In this document: positions 15,974-24,659 of the stretch, piece after piece
How the letters are laid out: every line of letters begins with the position of its first letter
Position numbering within the stretch: the first letter of the stretch is position 1
DNA from: Youngiibacter fragilis 232.1
Lineage (GTDB): Bacteria; Bacillota; Clostridia; Clostridiales; Clostridiaceae
Length of the DNA stretch: 42,846 nucleotides
Reading direction: 5' to 3'
NCBI RefSeq assembly: GCF_000495435.3
Contig: NZ_AXUN02000185.1
Span: 53,316 to 96,161, forward strand
Program-made: the position numbers and the translations under genes
Notes under the pieces: generated by a model
What the model was told of the DNA's origin: nothing
Seen by the model: only the letters and a program-made list of their open reading frames with translations
Database searches by the model: none

Positions 15974-17851
15974 ATGCTTAGGACATTAAACGACCTTAAA
16001 GCCATAAAGGATGCTTCCCTGGAACTCGTGACTCTCAGGAACATGACAGGCCAGGATTATACGAAGAAGGAAGTCCTGGTATGCGGTGGAACCGGATGCC
16101 AGTCAGCTAAGTCCAAGGAAATAGTAAGCCTTTTCAATTCGGAGTTAGACAAGCACAAGATAAGCGACAAGGTAAGCGCCCATATAACCGGCTGCTTCGG
16201 ATTCTGCGAAAAGGGACCGATAGTCAAGATTTTCCCGGATGATGTATTCTATGTTGAGGTCAAGCCATCAGATGTGGATGAGATAATAAAGGAACATATC
16301 TTAGGTGGAAAAGTTGTTGAGAGGCTTCTCTACAAGGACCCTGACACTAGTGAACTCATCAGGACCCAGCATGGCATGAACTTCTACAAGAAACAGGAAA
16401 GAGTAGCTCTTAGGAACTGCGGGCTGATCAATCCTGAGAAGATCGATGAGTATATTGCCTTTGACGGATACCTTGCACTGGGTAGGGCTCTTACAGAAAT
16501 GACACCTCAGCAGGTAGTCGATGTCATCAAGGATTCAGGACTGAGAGGAAGAGGCGGAGCCGGATTCCCGACAGGCTCGAAATGGGGCATAACCCTCAGA
16601 AGCCCGGGAGCTGAAAAATACATGGTCTGCAATGCCGACGAGGGAGACCCGGGAGCATTCATGGACAGGTCCATCCTCGAAGGAGATCCTCACAGCGTGC
16701 TTGAGGCGCTCATGATCGGAGGATATGCCATTGGAGCGAACAAAGGCTATATCTATATAAGGGCTGAGTATCCACTCGCAATATCGAGGCTGAGGATAGC
16801 TATAAAGCAGGCTGAAGACTATGGACTTCTCGGAAAGGACATTTTCGGTACAGGCTTCAATTTCGAGATTGAAATAAAGCTTGGAGCAGGCGCCTTCGTA
16901 TGCGGCGAGGAAACAGCGCTCATACACAGCATAGAGGGCAAGCGCGGCGAACCTACGACAAAGCCCCCCTTCCCTGCTGAATCAGGGCTTTGGGGCAAGC
17001 CGACCTGCGTGAACAACGTTGAGACTCTGGCGAACGTTCCTGCAATTATGATCAAAGGATCAAAGTGGTTCGCTGACTTCGGAACCAAGCTAAGCAAGGG
17101 AACCAAGGTTTTCGCACTTGCAGGCAAGGTCAACAACGTGGGCCTCGTCGAAGTCCCGATGGGAACAACACTCAGGGAGATAATCTACGAGATCGGAGGA
17201 GGAATAAAGGGAGGATACAAGTTCAAGGCTGTGCAGACTGGCGGACCATCCGGCGGCTGCATCACCGAACAGGACCTTGACACCCCTATCGACTACGAAT
17301 CGCTCAGCGCAATAGGATCGATGATGGGATCCGGCGGTATGATCGTCATGGATGAGCATAACTGCATGGTTGACATTGCAAAGTTCTACCTTGACTTCAC
17401 TGTCGACGAATCCTGCGGAAAATGCACCGCGTGCAGGATCGGAAACAAGAGGCTCATGGAGATCCTTGAAAAGATAACCCAGGGTAAGGGCGAACCAAGT
17501 GACCTTGTAAAGCTCAGGGAGCTTTCAGAGACCATTAAGGACACTTCTCTCTGCGCTCTCGGTCAGACTGCACCGAATCCTATCCTTTCAACCCTCAAGT
17601 ATTTTGAGGATGAATACAAGGCACATGTCCATGACAAGAGATGTCCGGCTGGAGTCTGCAAGGATCTCGTAAGATACGAGATATCGGAGCTCTGCATTGG
17701 CTGCACTAAGTGCGCAAGGGCTTGTCCGGTGAGCTGCATATCCGGCAAGGTCAGGGAAAGGCATGTCATAGACCAGGAGAAGTGCATAAAGTGCGGATCC
17801 TGCTACACAGCGTGCCCGGTTAAGCCTGTCAAAGCCGTATTGAAGGTATAG
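15974..17851 (+). CDS. hydB: [FeFe]-hydrogenase NADH-binding subunit HydB (NuoF-like)
   Basis: HydB holds FMN and the NAD(H) site of the hydrogenase complex. The domains in order are: a thioredoxin-like [2Fe-2S] domain with four Cys near residues 37-78; the NuoF core with GLRGRGGAGFPTGSKW, NADEGDPGAFMDR and GEETALIHSIEG; the SLBB region; a [4Fe-4S] site ESCGKCTACRIGNKR with a distal Cys in TSLCALGQ; and a C-terminal ferredoxin domain with CIGCTKCARACP and CIKCGSCYTACP. This extended layout is typical of HydB in bifurcating hydrogenases rather than plain NuoF. The second in-frame ATG (15974) is eight bases from GGAGG; the ATG at 15968 is too close. Confidence 0.93.
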   Translation: MLRTLNDLKAIKDASLELVTLRNMTGQDYTKKEVLVCGGTGCQSAKSKEIVSLFNSELDKHKISDKVSAHITGCFGFCEKGPIVKIFPDDVFYVEVKPSDVDEIIKEHILGGKVVERLLYKDPDTSELIRTQHGMNFYKKQERVALRNCGLINPEKIDEYIAFDGYLALGRALTEMTPQQVVDVIKDSGLRGRGGAGFPTGSKWGITLRSPGAEKYMVCNADEGDPGAFMDRSILEGDPHSVLEALMIGGYAIGANKGYIYIRAEYPLAISRLRIAIKQAEDYGLLGKDIFGTGFNFEIEIKLGAGAFVCGEETALIHSIEGKRGEPTTKPPFPAESGLWGKPTCVNNVETLANVPAIMIKGSKWFADFGTKLSKGTKVFALAGKVNNVGLVEVPMGTTLREIIYEIGGGIKGGYKFKAVQTGGPSGGCITEQDLDTPIDYESLSAIGSMMGSGGMIVMDEHNCMVDIAKFYLDFTVDESCGKCTACRIGNKRLMEILEKITQGKGEPSDLVKLRELSETIKDTSLCALGQTAPNPILSTLKYFEDEYKAHVHDKRCPAGVCKDLVRYEISELCIGCTKCARACPVSCISGKVRERHVIDQEKCIKCGSCYTACPVKPVKAVLKV

Positions 17852-17863
17852 GAGGGTATTGAG

Positions 17864-19603
17864 ATGGATATGGTTCATGTAAAGATCAATAACAAGGAGA
17901 TAATGGTACCTAAGGGTGCAACTATACTCCAGGCCGCAAGAGAACTGAATATCAACATACCGACCCTCTGCCACCTTGACCTTCACAACATTAAGATGGT
18001 AAACAAGGGTGCATCCTGCAGAGTCTGCGTAGTCGAGGTCGAAGGAAGAAGAAACCTTGCACCAGCCTGCTCGACACCCGTTTTCGAGGGTATGGTAATA
18101 AAGACGGACAGCATGAGGGCGATAAAGTCCAGAAGGACCATGGTCGAGCTGCTCATATCTGACCATCCGAAGGATTGCCTCGTCTGCCTTAAGAACCAGG
18201 ACTGCGAACTGCAGCAGCTGGCAGCGGACCTTGGTGTCAGGAACATAAGGTACAGCGGGGAAATGTCTACTTATCCAGTGGATGCCGCTTCAAAGGCCAT
18301 ATACAGGGACCTGTCGAAGTGCGTGCTTTGCAGAAGATGCGAAACCATGTGCAACGACGTCCAGACTGTCTATGCCCTTTCAGGAGTAGGCAGAGGCTTC
18401 GATACAGTCGTCGGACCTGCATTCAATGCGCCTATGCACAAGACCGTATGTACATTCTGCGGACAGTGTGTCGCTGTATGCCCAACCGGAGCTCTTGTCG
18501 AAGTCGACAATGTGCCAAAGGTATGGGACCTTCTCGAGAACAAGAAGAAGACAGTAGTTGTACAGGTCGCACCTGCAGTAAGGGTAGCCCTTGGCGAACT
18601 CTTCGGACTTGCACCGGGAACTATAGTTACAGGAAAGATGGTCTCAGCACTCAAGACCCTCGGATTCGACTTCGTATTCGATACAGACTTCGCTGCCGAC
18701 CTTACTATAATGGAAGAGGCACATGAGCTGATTGAAAGAGTCACTGAAGGGACGAACCTGCCGATACTTACCTCCTGCTGTCCAGCATGGGTCAAGTTCT
18801 TCGAGCATCAGTTCCCTGACCTTCTGAACATACCTTCTACATGCAAATCTCCGCACGAGATGTTCGGAGCAGTAACTAAGACATACCTTGCAAGCAAGCT
18901 GGGATTAAAGAGAGAAGACATGGTGGTCGTATCGGTAATGCCATGCGTTGCCAAGAAGTACGAGGCAGCAAGACCGGAGTTGGAGTCCAAGGGACTCCAG
19001 GACGTTGACGTGGTAATAACCACAAGAGAGCTTGGAAGGATGATCAAGGAGGCTGGAATTGACTTCCTGTCGCTCCATGATGAAGACTATGACGATCCGC
19101 TAGGAAGGTCAACTGGCGCTGCTGTAATATTCGGAGCTACAGGCGGAGTAATCGAGGCTGCATTAAGGACCGCTGCTGAGACCATAACCGGTAAGCCGCT
19201 TGAAAGCGTGGAGTTCGTTGAAGTCAGGGGTATGCAGGGCTTAAGGGAAGCAAAGGTTGAAATCGGCGAACTTGGTCTCAACATAGCTGTAGCACATGGC
19301 CTTGGAAACGCAAGGAAGCTCCTTGAAAGCATCAGGAAAGGCGAAAGCAAATACCATGCAATAGAGATCATGGCATGTCCGGGAGGCTGCGTAGGCGGCG
19401 GCGGTCAGCCCTACCACCACGGAGACCTTGAGATAATCAAGAAGAGGACCAGGGGAATATACGAGATAGACAGGAGCATGGAGATAAGGAAATCACATGA
19501 GAACCCTGCTATCAAGGAAATCTATGAGAACTTCCTCGGAGAGCCTGGAAGCCATCTTGCGCATGAGCTTCTTCATACCACTTATTTCGAAAGAAGCAAA
19601 TAG
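17864..19603 (+). CDS. hydA: [FeFe]-hydrogenase catalytic subunit HydA
   Basis: HydA evolves or oxidises H2 at the H-cluster. The N-terminal [2Fe-2S] domain has Cys at about 36, 52, 55 and 69. A His-Cys3 [4Fe-4S] site follows (H101, C105, C108, C114), then a double ferredoxin domain (CVLCRRCETMC, CTFCGQCVAVCP). The three H-cluster signatures are complete: TSCCPAWVKF near 303-312, MPCVAKKYEAARPE near 359-372, and MACPGGCVGGGG near 503-514. The second Cys of TSCCP is the usual proton-transfer residue. The C-terminal tail ends in AHELLHTTYFERSK, common in clostridial enzymes. GGAGG lies eight bases before the ATG. The maturation genes hydEFG are not in the window. Confidence 0.96.
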   Translation: MDMVHVKINNKEIMVPKGATILQAARELNINIPTLCHLDLHNIKMVNKGASCRVCVVEVEGRRNLAPACSTPVFEGMVIKTDSMRAIKSRRTMVELLISDHPKDCLVCLKNQDCELQQLAADLGVRNIRYSGEMSTYPVDAASKAIYRDLSKCVLCRRCETMCNDVQTVYALSGVGRGFDTVVGPAFNAPMHKTVCTFCGQCVAVCPTGALVEVDNVPKVWDLLENKKKTVVVQVAPAVRVALGELFGLAPGTIVTGKMVSALKTLGFDFVFDTDFAADLTIMEEAHELIERVTEGTNLPILTSCCPAWVKFFEHQFPDLLNIPSTCKSPHEMFGAVTKTYLASKLGLKREDMVVVSVMPCVAKKYEAARPELESKGLQDVDVVITTRELGRMIKEAGIDFLSLHDEDYDDPLGRSTGAAVIFGATGGVIEAALRTAAETITGKPLESVEFVEVRGMQGLREAKVEIGELGLNIAVAHGLGNARKLLESIRKGESKYHAIEIMACPGGCVGGGGQPYHHGDLEIIKKRTRGIYEIDRSMEIRKSHENPAIKEIYENFLGEPGSHLAHELLHTTYFERSK

Positions 19604-19610
19604 CAAATAA

Positions 19611-19650
19611 AAGGGTGAGCCTTCAGATGGTGATTTGAAGGCTCACCCTT
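19611..19650 (+). terminator. long hairpin after hydA without a U-run
   Basis: A perfect 15-pair stem (19611-19625 with 19636-19650) and ten-base loop begin seven bases after the hydA stop. CCCTGTCC follows rather than T residues. It may protect the hydrogenase mRNA 3' end, with termination completed by the next hairpin. Confidence 0.55.
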
Positions 19651-19708
19651 CCCTGTCCTGAAATTCATAATTTCAGCTGATCTTCAGGTCAATTGGTGAA
19701 GATATGTA

Positions 19709-19734
19709 AAAAGGCATGCCGCAGCATGCCTTTT
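19709..19734. terminator. bidirectional terminator between hydA and hup
   Basis: GGCATGC and GCATGCC arms with a CGCA loop are flanked by A5 on the left and T4 on the right. It can terminate hydCBA on the plus strand and the HU gene on the minus strand. The rest of the 176-base gap shows only the long hairpin upstream. Confidence 0.8.
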
Positions 19735-19779
19735 CCGTATTACGCTATGTTATGATGACATAAGTTTTCAGGAAATGAA

Positions 19780-20055
19780 CTACTCGTTCACTATTTCCTT
19801 GAGGTCCTTGCCAGCCTTGAATGCCGGCTGCTTGAATGCCGGTATCTGGATCTCCTCGTTTGTCTTTGGATTCCTTCCTACCCTTGCCTTTCTCTCCTTG
19901 ACTTCGAAAGTTCCGAAGCCTGAAAGCTGTACCTTCTCTCCTGCTGAGAGTGCCTCGACTATGGTCTCGATCGCTGCCTTGAGGGCAAGCTCTGAATCCT
20001 TCTTTGTGAAAGCGGTTTTCTCCGCTATTTTTGCTACCAGGTCTGCTTTATTCAT
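19780..20055 (-). CDS. hup: DNA-binding protein HU
   Basis: HU is the small dimeric nucleoid protein that bends DNA without strong sequence preference. The 91-residue sequence begins [14 protein letters not shown], has the central [20 protein letters not shown] and the DNA-contacting arm [28 protein letters not shown], which is typical throughout. AGGAGG lies seven bases before the ATG. It is a single-gene unit with its own promoter and the bidirectional terminator after it. Confidence 0.97.
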   Translation of the reverse strand: MNKADLVAKIAEKTAFTKKDSELALKAAIETIVEALSAGEKVQLSGFGTFEVKERKARVGRNPKTNEEIQIPAFKQPAFKAGKDLKEIVNE

Positions 20056-20090
20056 TTTCAGTCCTCCTTAAAATATAAAACGCAAGTACT

Positions 20091-20119
20091 ATTATGCTTC
20101 AAATCATCTGGAAAATCAA
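20091..20119 (-). promoter_or_regulatory. promoter of hup
   Basis: On the minus strand TTGATT (20119-20114) and CATAAT (20096-20091) are separated by 17 bases, with a leader of about 30 bases before the HU start. Confidence 0.6.
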
Positions 20120-20150
20120 GTACCAAGGCTGTTTCTGCCTAATATTCAGG

Positions 20151-21038
20151 CTATTTTCCCGATTCAAGCTCCGAAATCAGCTTCTTAAGGTCGCTGTTCG
20201 TGAATATATAGGTAGTGTTGCAGAAGTGGCAGACAAGTTCTTCGTCTTTACCATCATCACATATCTTCCTGAGCTCCTCAGTTCCGATCGAGATCAGCGC
20301 CTTCTCGACTGATGCCCTGGAGCAGTCGCAGTAGAGCGCAGGGACTTTCTCCTCATGGATCTCAAGTCCCATGTCCTCGAAGATATAGGAGATGATGTCC
20401 TTAATTGACTTGCCTTCTGAAAGCATTGCAGTCAGGCTTGGAATCTCCTCCAGCCTGTACATGATGATGTCTGCGATGTGCTCATTGGCACCCGGCATCA
20501 TCTGTATCATGAAGCCACCGGCCTTTTTGACCGATCCGTCGGTGTCGACAAGGACTCCGAGTGAGACTGCTGAAGGCAGCTGCTCTGAAGTTGTATAGTA
20601 ATAGGCAAGGTCCTCTGCGATTTCTCCTGTATAGAGCGGGACTGAGCTGACGTATGGCTCCCTGAGACCCTGGTCCATGATGACAGTAAGGTTACCTTCC
20701 CTTCCGACAAGACCGCCTACATCAAGCTTTCCCTTTTGATTGAGCGGAAGGTCAGCTTCAGGATTTACAATATAACCTTTGACAAGTCCGTTTGTCCTTC
20801 CGGTGACAAGTATTCCTTTTGCAGGTCCACCTCCATCGATCTGTATTGTAATCGAATCCTCCCTGTTCTTGAGCATTGAGCCCATTATCGACCCTGCGGT
20901 CAGCATCCTTCCGAATGCCGCAGTAGCTGTCGGGCTTGTCCCGTGTATCCTTGCTGCCTCACTGACCATCCCTGTGGTCTCAGCAGCTATAATCCTGACG
21001 TCCCCGTTCTGGGCCATCGCCTTGATCAGTATGTCCAT
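20151..21038 (-). CDS. hslO: redox-regulated chaperone Hsp33
   Basis: Hsp33 is a cytosolic holdase activated by oxidation, when its zinc-bound cysteines form disulphides and the C-terminal part unfolds. The four cysteines appear in the family pattern: YCDCSR near residues 237-242 and VCHFC near 270-274. The N-terminal globular domain (MDILIKAMAQNGDVRI) and the GIL(V)TGRTNGLVKGYI region are typical. The ATG overlaps the stop of the upstream methyltransferase gene (TAATG), so the two are co-translated. Length of 295 residues is normal. A redox chaperone is expected in an anaerobe exposed to occasional oxygen. Confidence 0.94.
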   Translation of the reverse strand: MDILIKAMAQNGDVRIIAAETTGMVSEAARIHGTSPTATAAFGRMLTAGSIMGSMLKNREDSITIQIDGGGPAKGILVTGRTNGLVKGYIVNPEADLPLNQKGKLDVGGLVGREGNLTVIMDQGLREPYVSSVPLYTGEIAEDLAYYYTTSEQLPSAVSLGVLVDTDGSVKKAGGFMIQMMPGANEHIADIIMYRLEEIPSLTAMLSEGKSIKDIISYIFEDMGLEIHEEKVPALYCDCSRASVEKALISIGTEELRKICDDGKDEELVCHFCNTTYIFTNSDLKKLISELESGK

Positions 21039-21775
21039 TATTGTTTCCTCCGTTTCCAGGCTGTGAATGTGATCCTTTCAGTTTCTTCATGAGGACGTTT
21101 CTTTGAATAGGAATCCCACGCTTCGATGTCTTTGAAGCCTATCCTATGAAGTATATCAATAAGTTCCGGCTCTGAAAAGACTTTTTCATGATGGAGCTCC
21201 TCCACCCTCTCATATAGTCGCCCTTCCCTGACAAAGAAGTTCAGGTACATCTCGACTAAGCCATCCTCTATCGAGTTCTCCCAGGTATAAACTATATCGT
21301 CTGAGGTATATATGAAGTCGTTGTTGCCCAGTATTTCAGTAAGCTTGTAGCTCGAATTGATGTCGAATACGAGCAATCCATCTTCCTCGAGATGGTCGTA
21401 AGCCGCCCTGAAGAACTTCTCTGCCTGGCCGTCCTCAACAAGGTAGTTTACAGAATCAAGCACCGATGTGATCAATGAAAAGGACTCACCAAACTGCATA
21501 TCCTCCATGGGTATGTTGAATGCCCTGGTCTTTATGCCAAGAGAATCAAGCTTTTTGACAGCAAGTGTCAGCATTTCCTCCGAAAGGTCGATTAGGGTCG
21601 TATCCCTGAAGTACGGGGCTATACGCAGGGAAATGTTTCCAGTCCCGCAGGCAGCATCCATATAGCTCCCACCCTCTTCCTTCATTGATAAGATGAAGCT
21701 TGCGAAAGCGTCATAATCGACATCCTCCATTATGAGCCTGTCGTATACTTTTGAAAATCCTGAGTAGCTTTCCAT
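21038..21775 (-). CDS. class I SAM-dependent methyltransferase
   Basis: A Rossmann-fold methyltransferase of 245 residues: motif I reads YMDAACGTGNISLRIAP near residues 38-54, followed by LIDLSEEML (acidic residue that binds the ribose) and the later LVFDIN strand. It begins MESYSGFSKVYDRLM-like, as small-molecule methyltransferases of this broad group do. The substrate cannot be told. The open frame extends to 22036, but only the ATG at 21775 has a plausible site (GGAGG, four bases away). It overlaps hslO by one base, so the two form an operon, a pairing I do not know a reason for. Confidence 0.85.
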   Translation of the reverse strand: MESYSGFSKVYDRLIMEDVDYDAFASFILSMKEEGGSYMDAACGTGNISLRIAPYFRDTTLIDLSEEMLTLAVKKLDSLGIKTRAFNIPMEDMQFGESFSLITSVLDSVNYLVEDGQAEKFFRAAYDHLEEDGLLVFDINSSYKLTEILGNNDFIYTSDDIVYTWENSIEDGLVEMYLNFFVREGRLYERVEELHHEKVFSEPELIDILHRIGFKDIEAWDSYSKKRPHEETERITFTAWKRRKQ

Positions 21776-21812
21776 AGGTCCTCCCAAAAATGTATTCATT
21801 GTCCTGTAAATA

Positions 21813-21841
21813 ATTGAACCATTTGCTGTATTTTTAATCAA
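21813..21841 (-). promoter_or_regulatory. possible promoter of the methyltransferase-hslO operon
   Basis: On the minus strand TTGATT (21841-21836) and TTCAAT (21818-21813) are separated by 17 bases. The -10 is only a partial match. It lies back to back with the asd -10. Confidence 0.4.
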
Positions 21842-21849
21842 TATGATAC

Positions 21850-21855
21850 TATAAT
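21850..21855 (+). promoter_or_regulatory. -10 element for asd-dapA-dapB
   Basis: A perfect TATAAT lies 32 bases before the asd start. I see no convincing -35 at 16-18 bases. There is no room for a lysine riboswitch or T-box in this 112-base gap. Confidence 0.4.
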
Positions 21856-21887
21856 AGAAATAATTATTGAAGCGGAGGTAACTAATT

Positions 21888-22898
21888 ATGCAATATGATG
21901 TAGCGGTAGTAGGTGCGACCGGCCTTGTTGGAACAAAGATGCTGGAGATCCTTACCGAAAAGAACTTTCCTGTAAGGAACCTGTACATGTATGCTTCTAA
22001 AAAATCAGCAGGCAAGGAAGTCGAATATAAGGGCAAGAGCTATAAGGTCATAGAGCTTAAAAAAGAGAACATCCTTGACAAGGATATAGATATTGCGCTT
22101 TTTTCTGCAGGCGGCGACACAAGCCTTGAGTTTGCGAAGTACTTTGTCGAGATAGGCGCCGTAGTAATTGACAACTCCAGCGCATGGAGGATGGACAAGG
22201 AAGTGCCGCTGGTGGTTCCTGAGGTCAATCCGGAGGCGCTGAAGGACCATAATGGAATTATTGCCAATCCAAACTGCTCAACAATACAGGCAATGCCTGT
22301 TCTTAAGGCTCTATCCGACAGGTACGGCCTCGAAAGGGTTGTGTACTCAACATACCAGGCGGTAGCCGGAGCAGGCATACAGGGCATTATGGACCTCCAG
22401 AACGGACTTAAGGGAGAGAAGCCCAAAAAGTTCCAGTATGACATAGCAGGAAACCTCATACCTCAGATCGACACGTTCCTTGACAATGGATATACGAAGG
22501 AAGAGATGAAGATGGTCAATGAGACCAGGAAGATCCTCTCCCTGCCTGAACTAAGGGTGACAGCAACATGTGTGAGGGTCCCAGTAGAGACCAGCCACAG
22601 CGAAAGTGTAAATGTTGAGCTTAAGAGCGATTTCGACCTCAAGGAAGTGTTCGAGCTTCTTTCCAATACGGAAGGCGTCGTTGTGGAAGATGATACAGCC
22701 AATCTCAAATATCCAATGCCCCTGTACGTGGCAGGAAAGGACCCGGTATATGTCGGTAGGATAAGGAGAGATTATTCCAACAAGAACACACTCAACCTAT
22801 GGATAGTGTCGGACAACATCAGGAAGGGAGCTGCACTCAACGCGGTACAGATAGCAGAGAAGCTTGCAGAAATGGGATTATTGGAAGGAGCAGAGTAA
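21888..22898 (+). CDS. asd: aspartate-semialdehyde dehydrogenase
   Basis: Asd reduces aspartyl phosphate to aspartate semialdehyde, the branch point to lysine/diaminopimelate, threonine and methionine. The NADP-binding VVGATGLVGTKML is at the N terminus, the catalytic Cys is in NPNCSTIQ near residue 125, and RVPVETSHSESVNVEL near 225 contains the substrate-binding and catalytic His region. GGAGG lies nine bases before the ATG. It is first in the asd-dapA-dapB operon with dapA one base after its stop. Length of 336 residues is normal. Confidence 0.95.
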   Translation: MQYDVAVVGATGLVGTKMLEILTEKNFPVRNLYMYASKKSAGKEVEYKGKSYKVIELKKENILDKDIDIALFSAGGDTSLEFAKYFVEIGAVVIDNSSAWRMDKEVPLVVPEVNPEALKDHNGIIANPNCSTIQAMPVLKALSDRYGLERVVYSTYQAVAGAGIQGIMDLQNGLKGEKPKKFQYDIAGNLIPQIDTFLDNGYTKEEMKMVNETRKILSLPELRVTATCVRVPVETSHSESVNVELKSDFDLKEVFELLSNTEGVVVEDDTANLKYPMPLYVAGKDPVYVGRIRRDYSNKNTLNLWIVSDNIRKGAALNAVQIAEKLAEMGLLEGAE

Positions 22899-22899
22899 C

Positions 22900-23793
22900 A
22901 TGGCAATATTCAGAGGTGCGGGAGTAGCCATAATAACTCCATTCACGGAAACAGGAATCGACTGGGACAGGTTAAGGACACTTCTCAACTGGCATGTGGA
23001 GCAGGGTACAAATGCGATAGTCATCTGCGGTACAACCGGAGAAGCATCCACAATGTCAGAGTCTGAAAAGAAGGAAGCGATCAGATTCACCGTCGAGGTA
23101 ATAGCTGGCAGGATACCAGTAATAGCAGGCACTGGAACCAACAACACAAGTGCAAGCGTAGCGATGAGCAAATACGCTGAGAGCGTCGGAGCCGATGCGC
23201 TTCTCGTAATAAACCCATATTATAACAAGACAAGCCCGGAGGGCCTGTACAGGCATTTCAAGGCTATAAACGATGAAGTGAACATACCAATTGTAGTATA
23301 CAACGTTCCTTCAAGAACCGGAATGAACATTTCAGCTGAAAACCTTCAGAGGCTTGCAACACTTGGCAATGTCAAGGCAGTGAAGGAAGCTTCAGGCGAC
23401 ATCGCACAGATTGCCAAAATCAGAAGGCTGCTTCCGGAAGATTTCCAGATATTCTCCGGCAACGACGACCAGGTGGTACCGATCATGGCACTTGGCGGTG
23501 ACGGAGTCATCTCGGTAACCGGCAACCTTATCCCGAAGGCAATCAGTGATATGACAAAGGCATTTCTCGGGGGAGACGTTAAGGAGGCACTCAGGCTTCA
23601 GATGGCTACCTTCGACATCACGAGTGCCATGTTCATTGAAACAAACCCTATACCACTTAAGGCTGCAATGCGGCTTGCAGGTCTTGACTCAGGGATATTG
23701 AGGCTTCCCCTGTGTGAGATAACTGAACCCAACCTGGTCAAGGTTGAGACTGCAATGAAGGCTTTTGGCCTGCTTGGAGGTCAGAATGGTTAA
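22900..23793 (+). CDS. dapA: 4-hydroxy-tetrahydrodipicolinate synthase
   Basis: DapA condenses pyruvate with aspartate semialdehyde. It is a TIM barrel with the GTTGEASTMSESEK motif near residue 44, the tyrosine segment VINPYYNKTSPEGLYRHF, VYNVPSRTGMNIS and the Schiff-base lysine in VKAVKEASGD near residue 161. The start is the ATG at 22900 behind AAGGAG; a longer frame from 22864 lies within the end of asd. The 297-residue length is normal. It overlaps dapB by eight bases. Confidence 0.96.
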   Translation: MAIFRGAGVAIITPFTETGIDWDRLRTLLNWHVEQGTNAIVICGTTGEASTMSESEKKEAIRFTVEVIAGRIPVIAGTGTNNTSASVAMSKYAESVGADALLVINPYYNKTSPEGLYRHFKAINDEVNIPIVVYNVPSRTGMNISAENLQRLATLGNVKAVKEASGDIAQIAKIRRLLPEDFQIFSGNDDQVVPIMALGGDGVISVTGNLIPKAISDMTKAFLGGDVKEALRLQMATFDITSAMFIETNPIPLKAAMRLAGLDSGILRLPLCEITEPNLVKVETAMKAFGLLGGQNG

Positions 23794-24532
23794 GGTGCTT
23801 TTGAACGGAGCTTCAGGAAAGATGGGTGGCGTCATTTCAAGCCTTGCAGCTTCCAAGGATGTTCAGATAGTTGCAGGCGTGGATGCGAAGAAGTCAGTGA
23901 GGGAGTATCCTGTATACCCATCCCTCTGGGATGTCAAGGAGGATTTTGATGTGCTTCTGGACTTTTCCAGGGCTGACTCCCTCTATCCCATACTAGATTT
24001 CATAAAGGCGAAAGAAAAGCCTGCAGTGCTTTGCACAACGGGCTATTCAAATGAGCAGGTTGAGAGGATAAACGAGGCATCGAAGACAAGTCCGATCTTC
24101 AGGTCAGGCAACATGAGCCTAGGGATCAACATACTCACGAGGATACTCAAAGATTACACGAAGATACTTTATGAGAACTATGATATCGAGATAGTGGAAA
24201 AACACCACAATGAAAAGATCGATGCCCCCAGCGGAACTGCCCTTATGCTGTCTGATGCAATCCAGCAGACCCTGGATGCAGAGACTAACCTTGTATTCGG
24301 CAGGGAAGGCATTAAGAAAAGAGAAAAGACAGACATCGGGATGCATTCGATACGCGGAGGCTCTATAGTAGGAGACCACGAGGTCATTTTCGCTGGTACC
24401 GGCGAAGTGATCGAGCTGACCCACAAGGCCATATCAAGGGACGTCTTCGCAGCGGGAGCTCTTGAAGCGACAAAGTACATGACACGAAAAGGACCGGGAC
24501 TCTACAATATGGATTCGATGCTATTCGGATAA
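23786..24532 (+). CDS. dapB: 4-hydroxy-tetrahydrodipicolinate reductase
   Basis: DapB reduces the DapA product with NAD(P)H in diaminopimelate and lysine synthesis. The nucleotide-binding LLNGASGKMG is at the N terminus, and the catalytic and substrate-binding signature EKHHNEKIDAPSGTA is near residue 133. GGAGG lies just before the ATG at 23786, inside the end of dapA. At 248 residues it is complete. Its terminator, directly downstream, has been split by an insertion sequence. Confidence 0.95.
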   Translation: MVKVLLNGASGKMGGVISSLAASKDVQIVAGVDAKKSVREYPVYPSLWDVKEDFDVLLDFSRADSLYPILDFIKAKEKPAVLCTTGYSNEQVERINEASKTSPIFRSGNMSLGINILTRILKDYTKILYENYDIEIVEKHHNEKIDAPSGTALMLSDAIQQTLDAETNLVFGREGIKKREKTDIGMHSIRGGSIVGDHEVIFAGTGEVIELTHKAISRDVFAAGALEATKYMTRKGPGLYNMDSMLFG

Positions 24533-24543
24533 GAAAGTAAAAC

Positions 24544-24562
24544 AGCAGTTCTTGGAACTGCT
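24544..24562. repeat. left 19-bp direct repeat (terminator hairpin copy)
   Basis: AGCAGTTCTTGGAACTGCT is itself an eight-pair hairpin with a TTG loop and is identical to 26116-26134. The left copy is preceded by AAAAC; only the right copy is followed by GTTTTCTTT. Joined without the insertion, they restore a 13-pair hairpin with a T-tail, the original dapB terminator. Confidence 0.9.
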
Positions 24563-24574
24563 CAGACTGTAGAC

Positions 24575-24609
24575 AAATCGACGAATCTTAACTTAAGGTT
24601 CGTCGATTT
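24575..24609. terminator. long hairpin inside the IS left end
   Basis: AAATCGACGAA and TTCGTCGATTT arms continue through CTTAA/TTAAG to a near-continuous 17-pair stem, followed by T on the plus strand. It can block read-through from dapB into the element and end transposase transcripts. It replaces the function of the split dapB terminator. Confidence 0.65.
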
Positions 24610-24659
24610 TGCTATTGTTATACCTATTTTGGAGCAAAAGTTAGGATATGGGACTCCTA

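Noticed and set aside
21888-24532. Possible riboswitch or T-box control of asd-dapA-dapB
   Set aside because: The upstream gap is 112 bases, with only a -10 and a ribosome binding site. No lysine-riboswitch or T-box signature is present.
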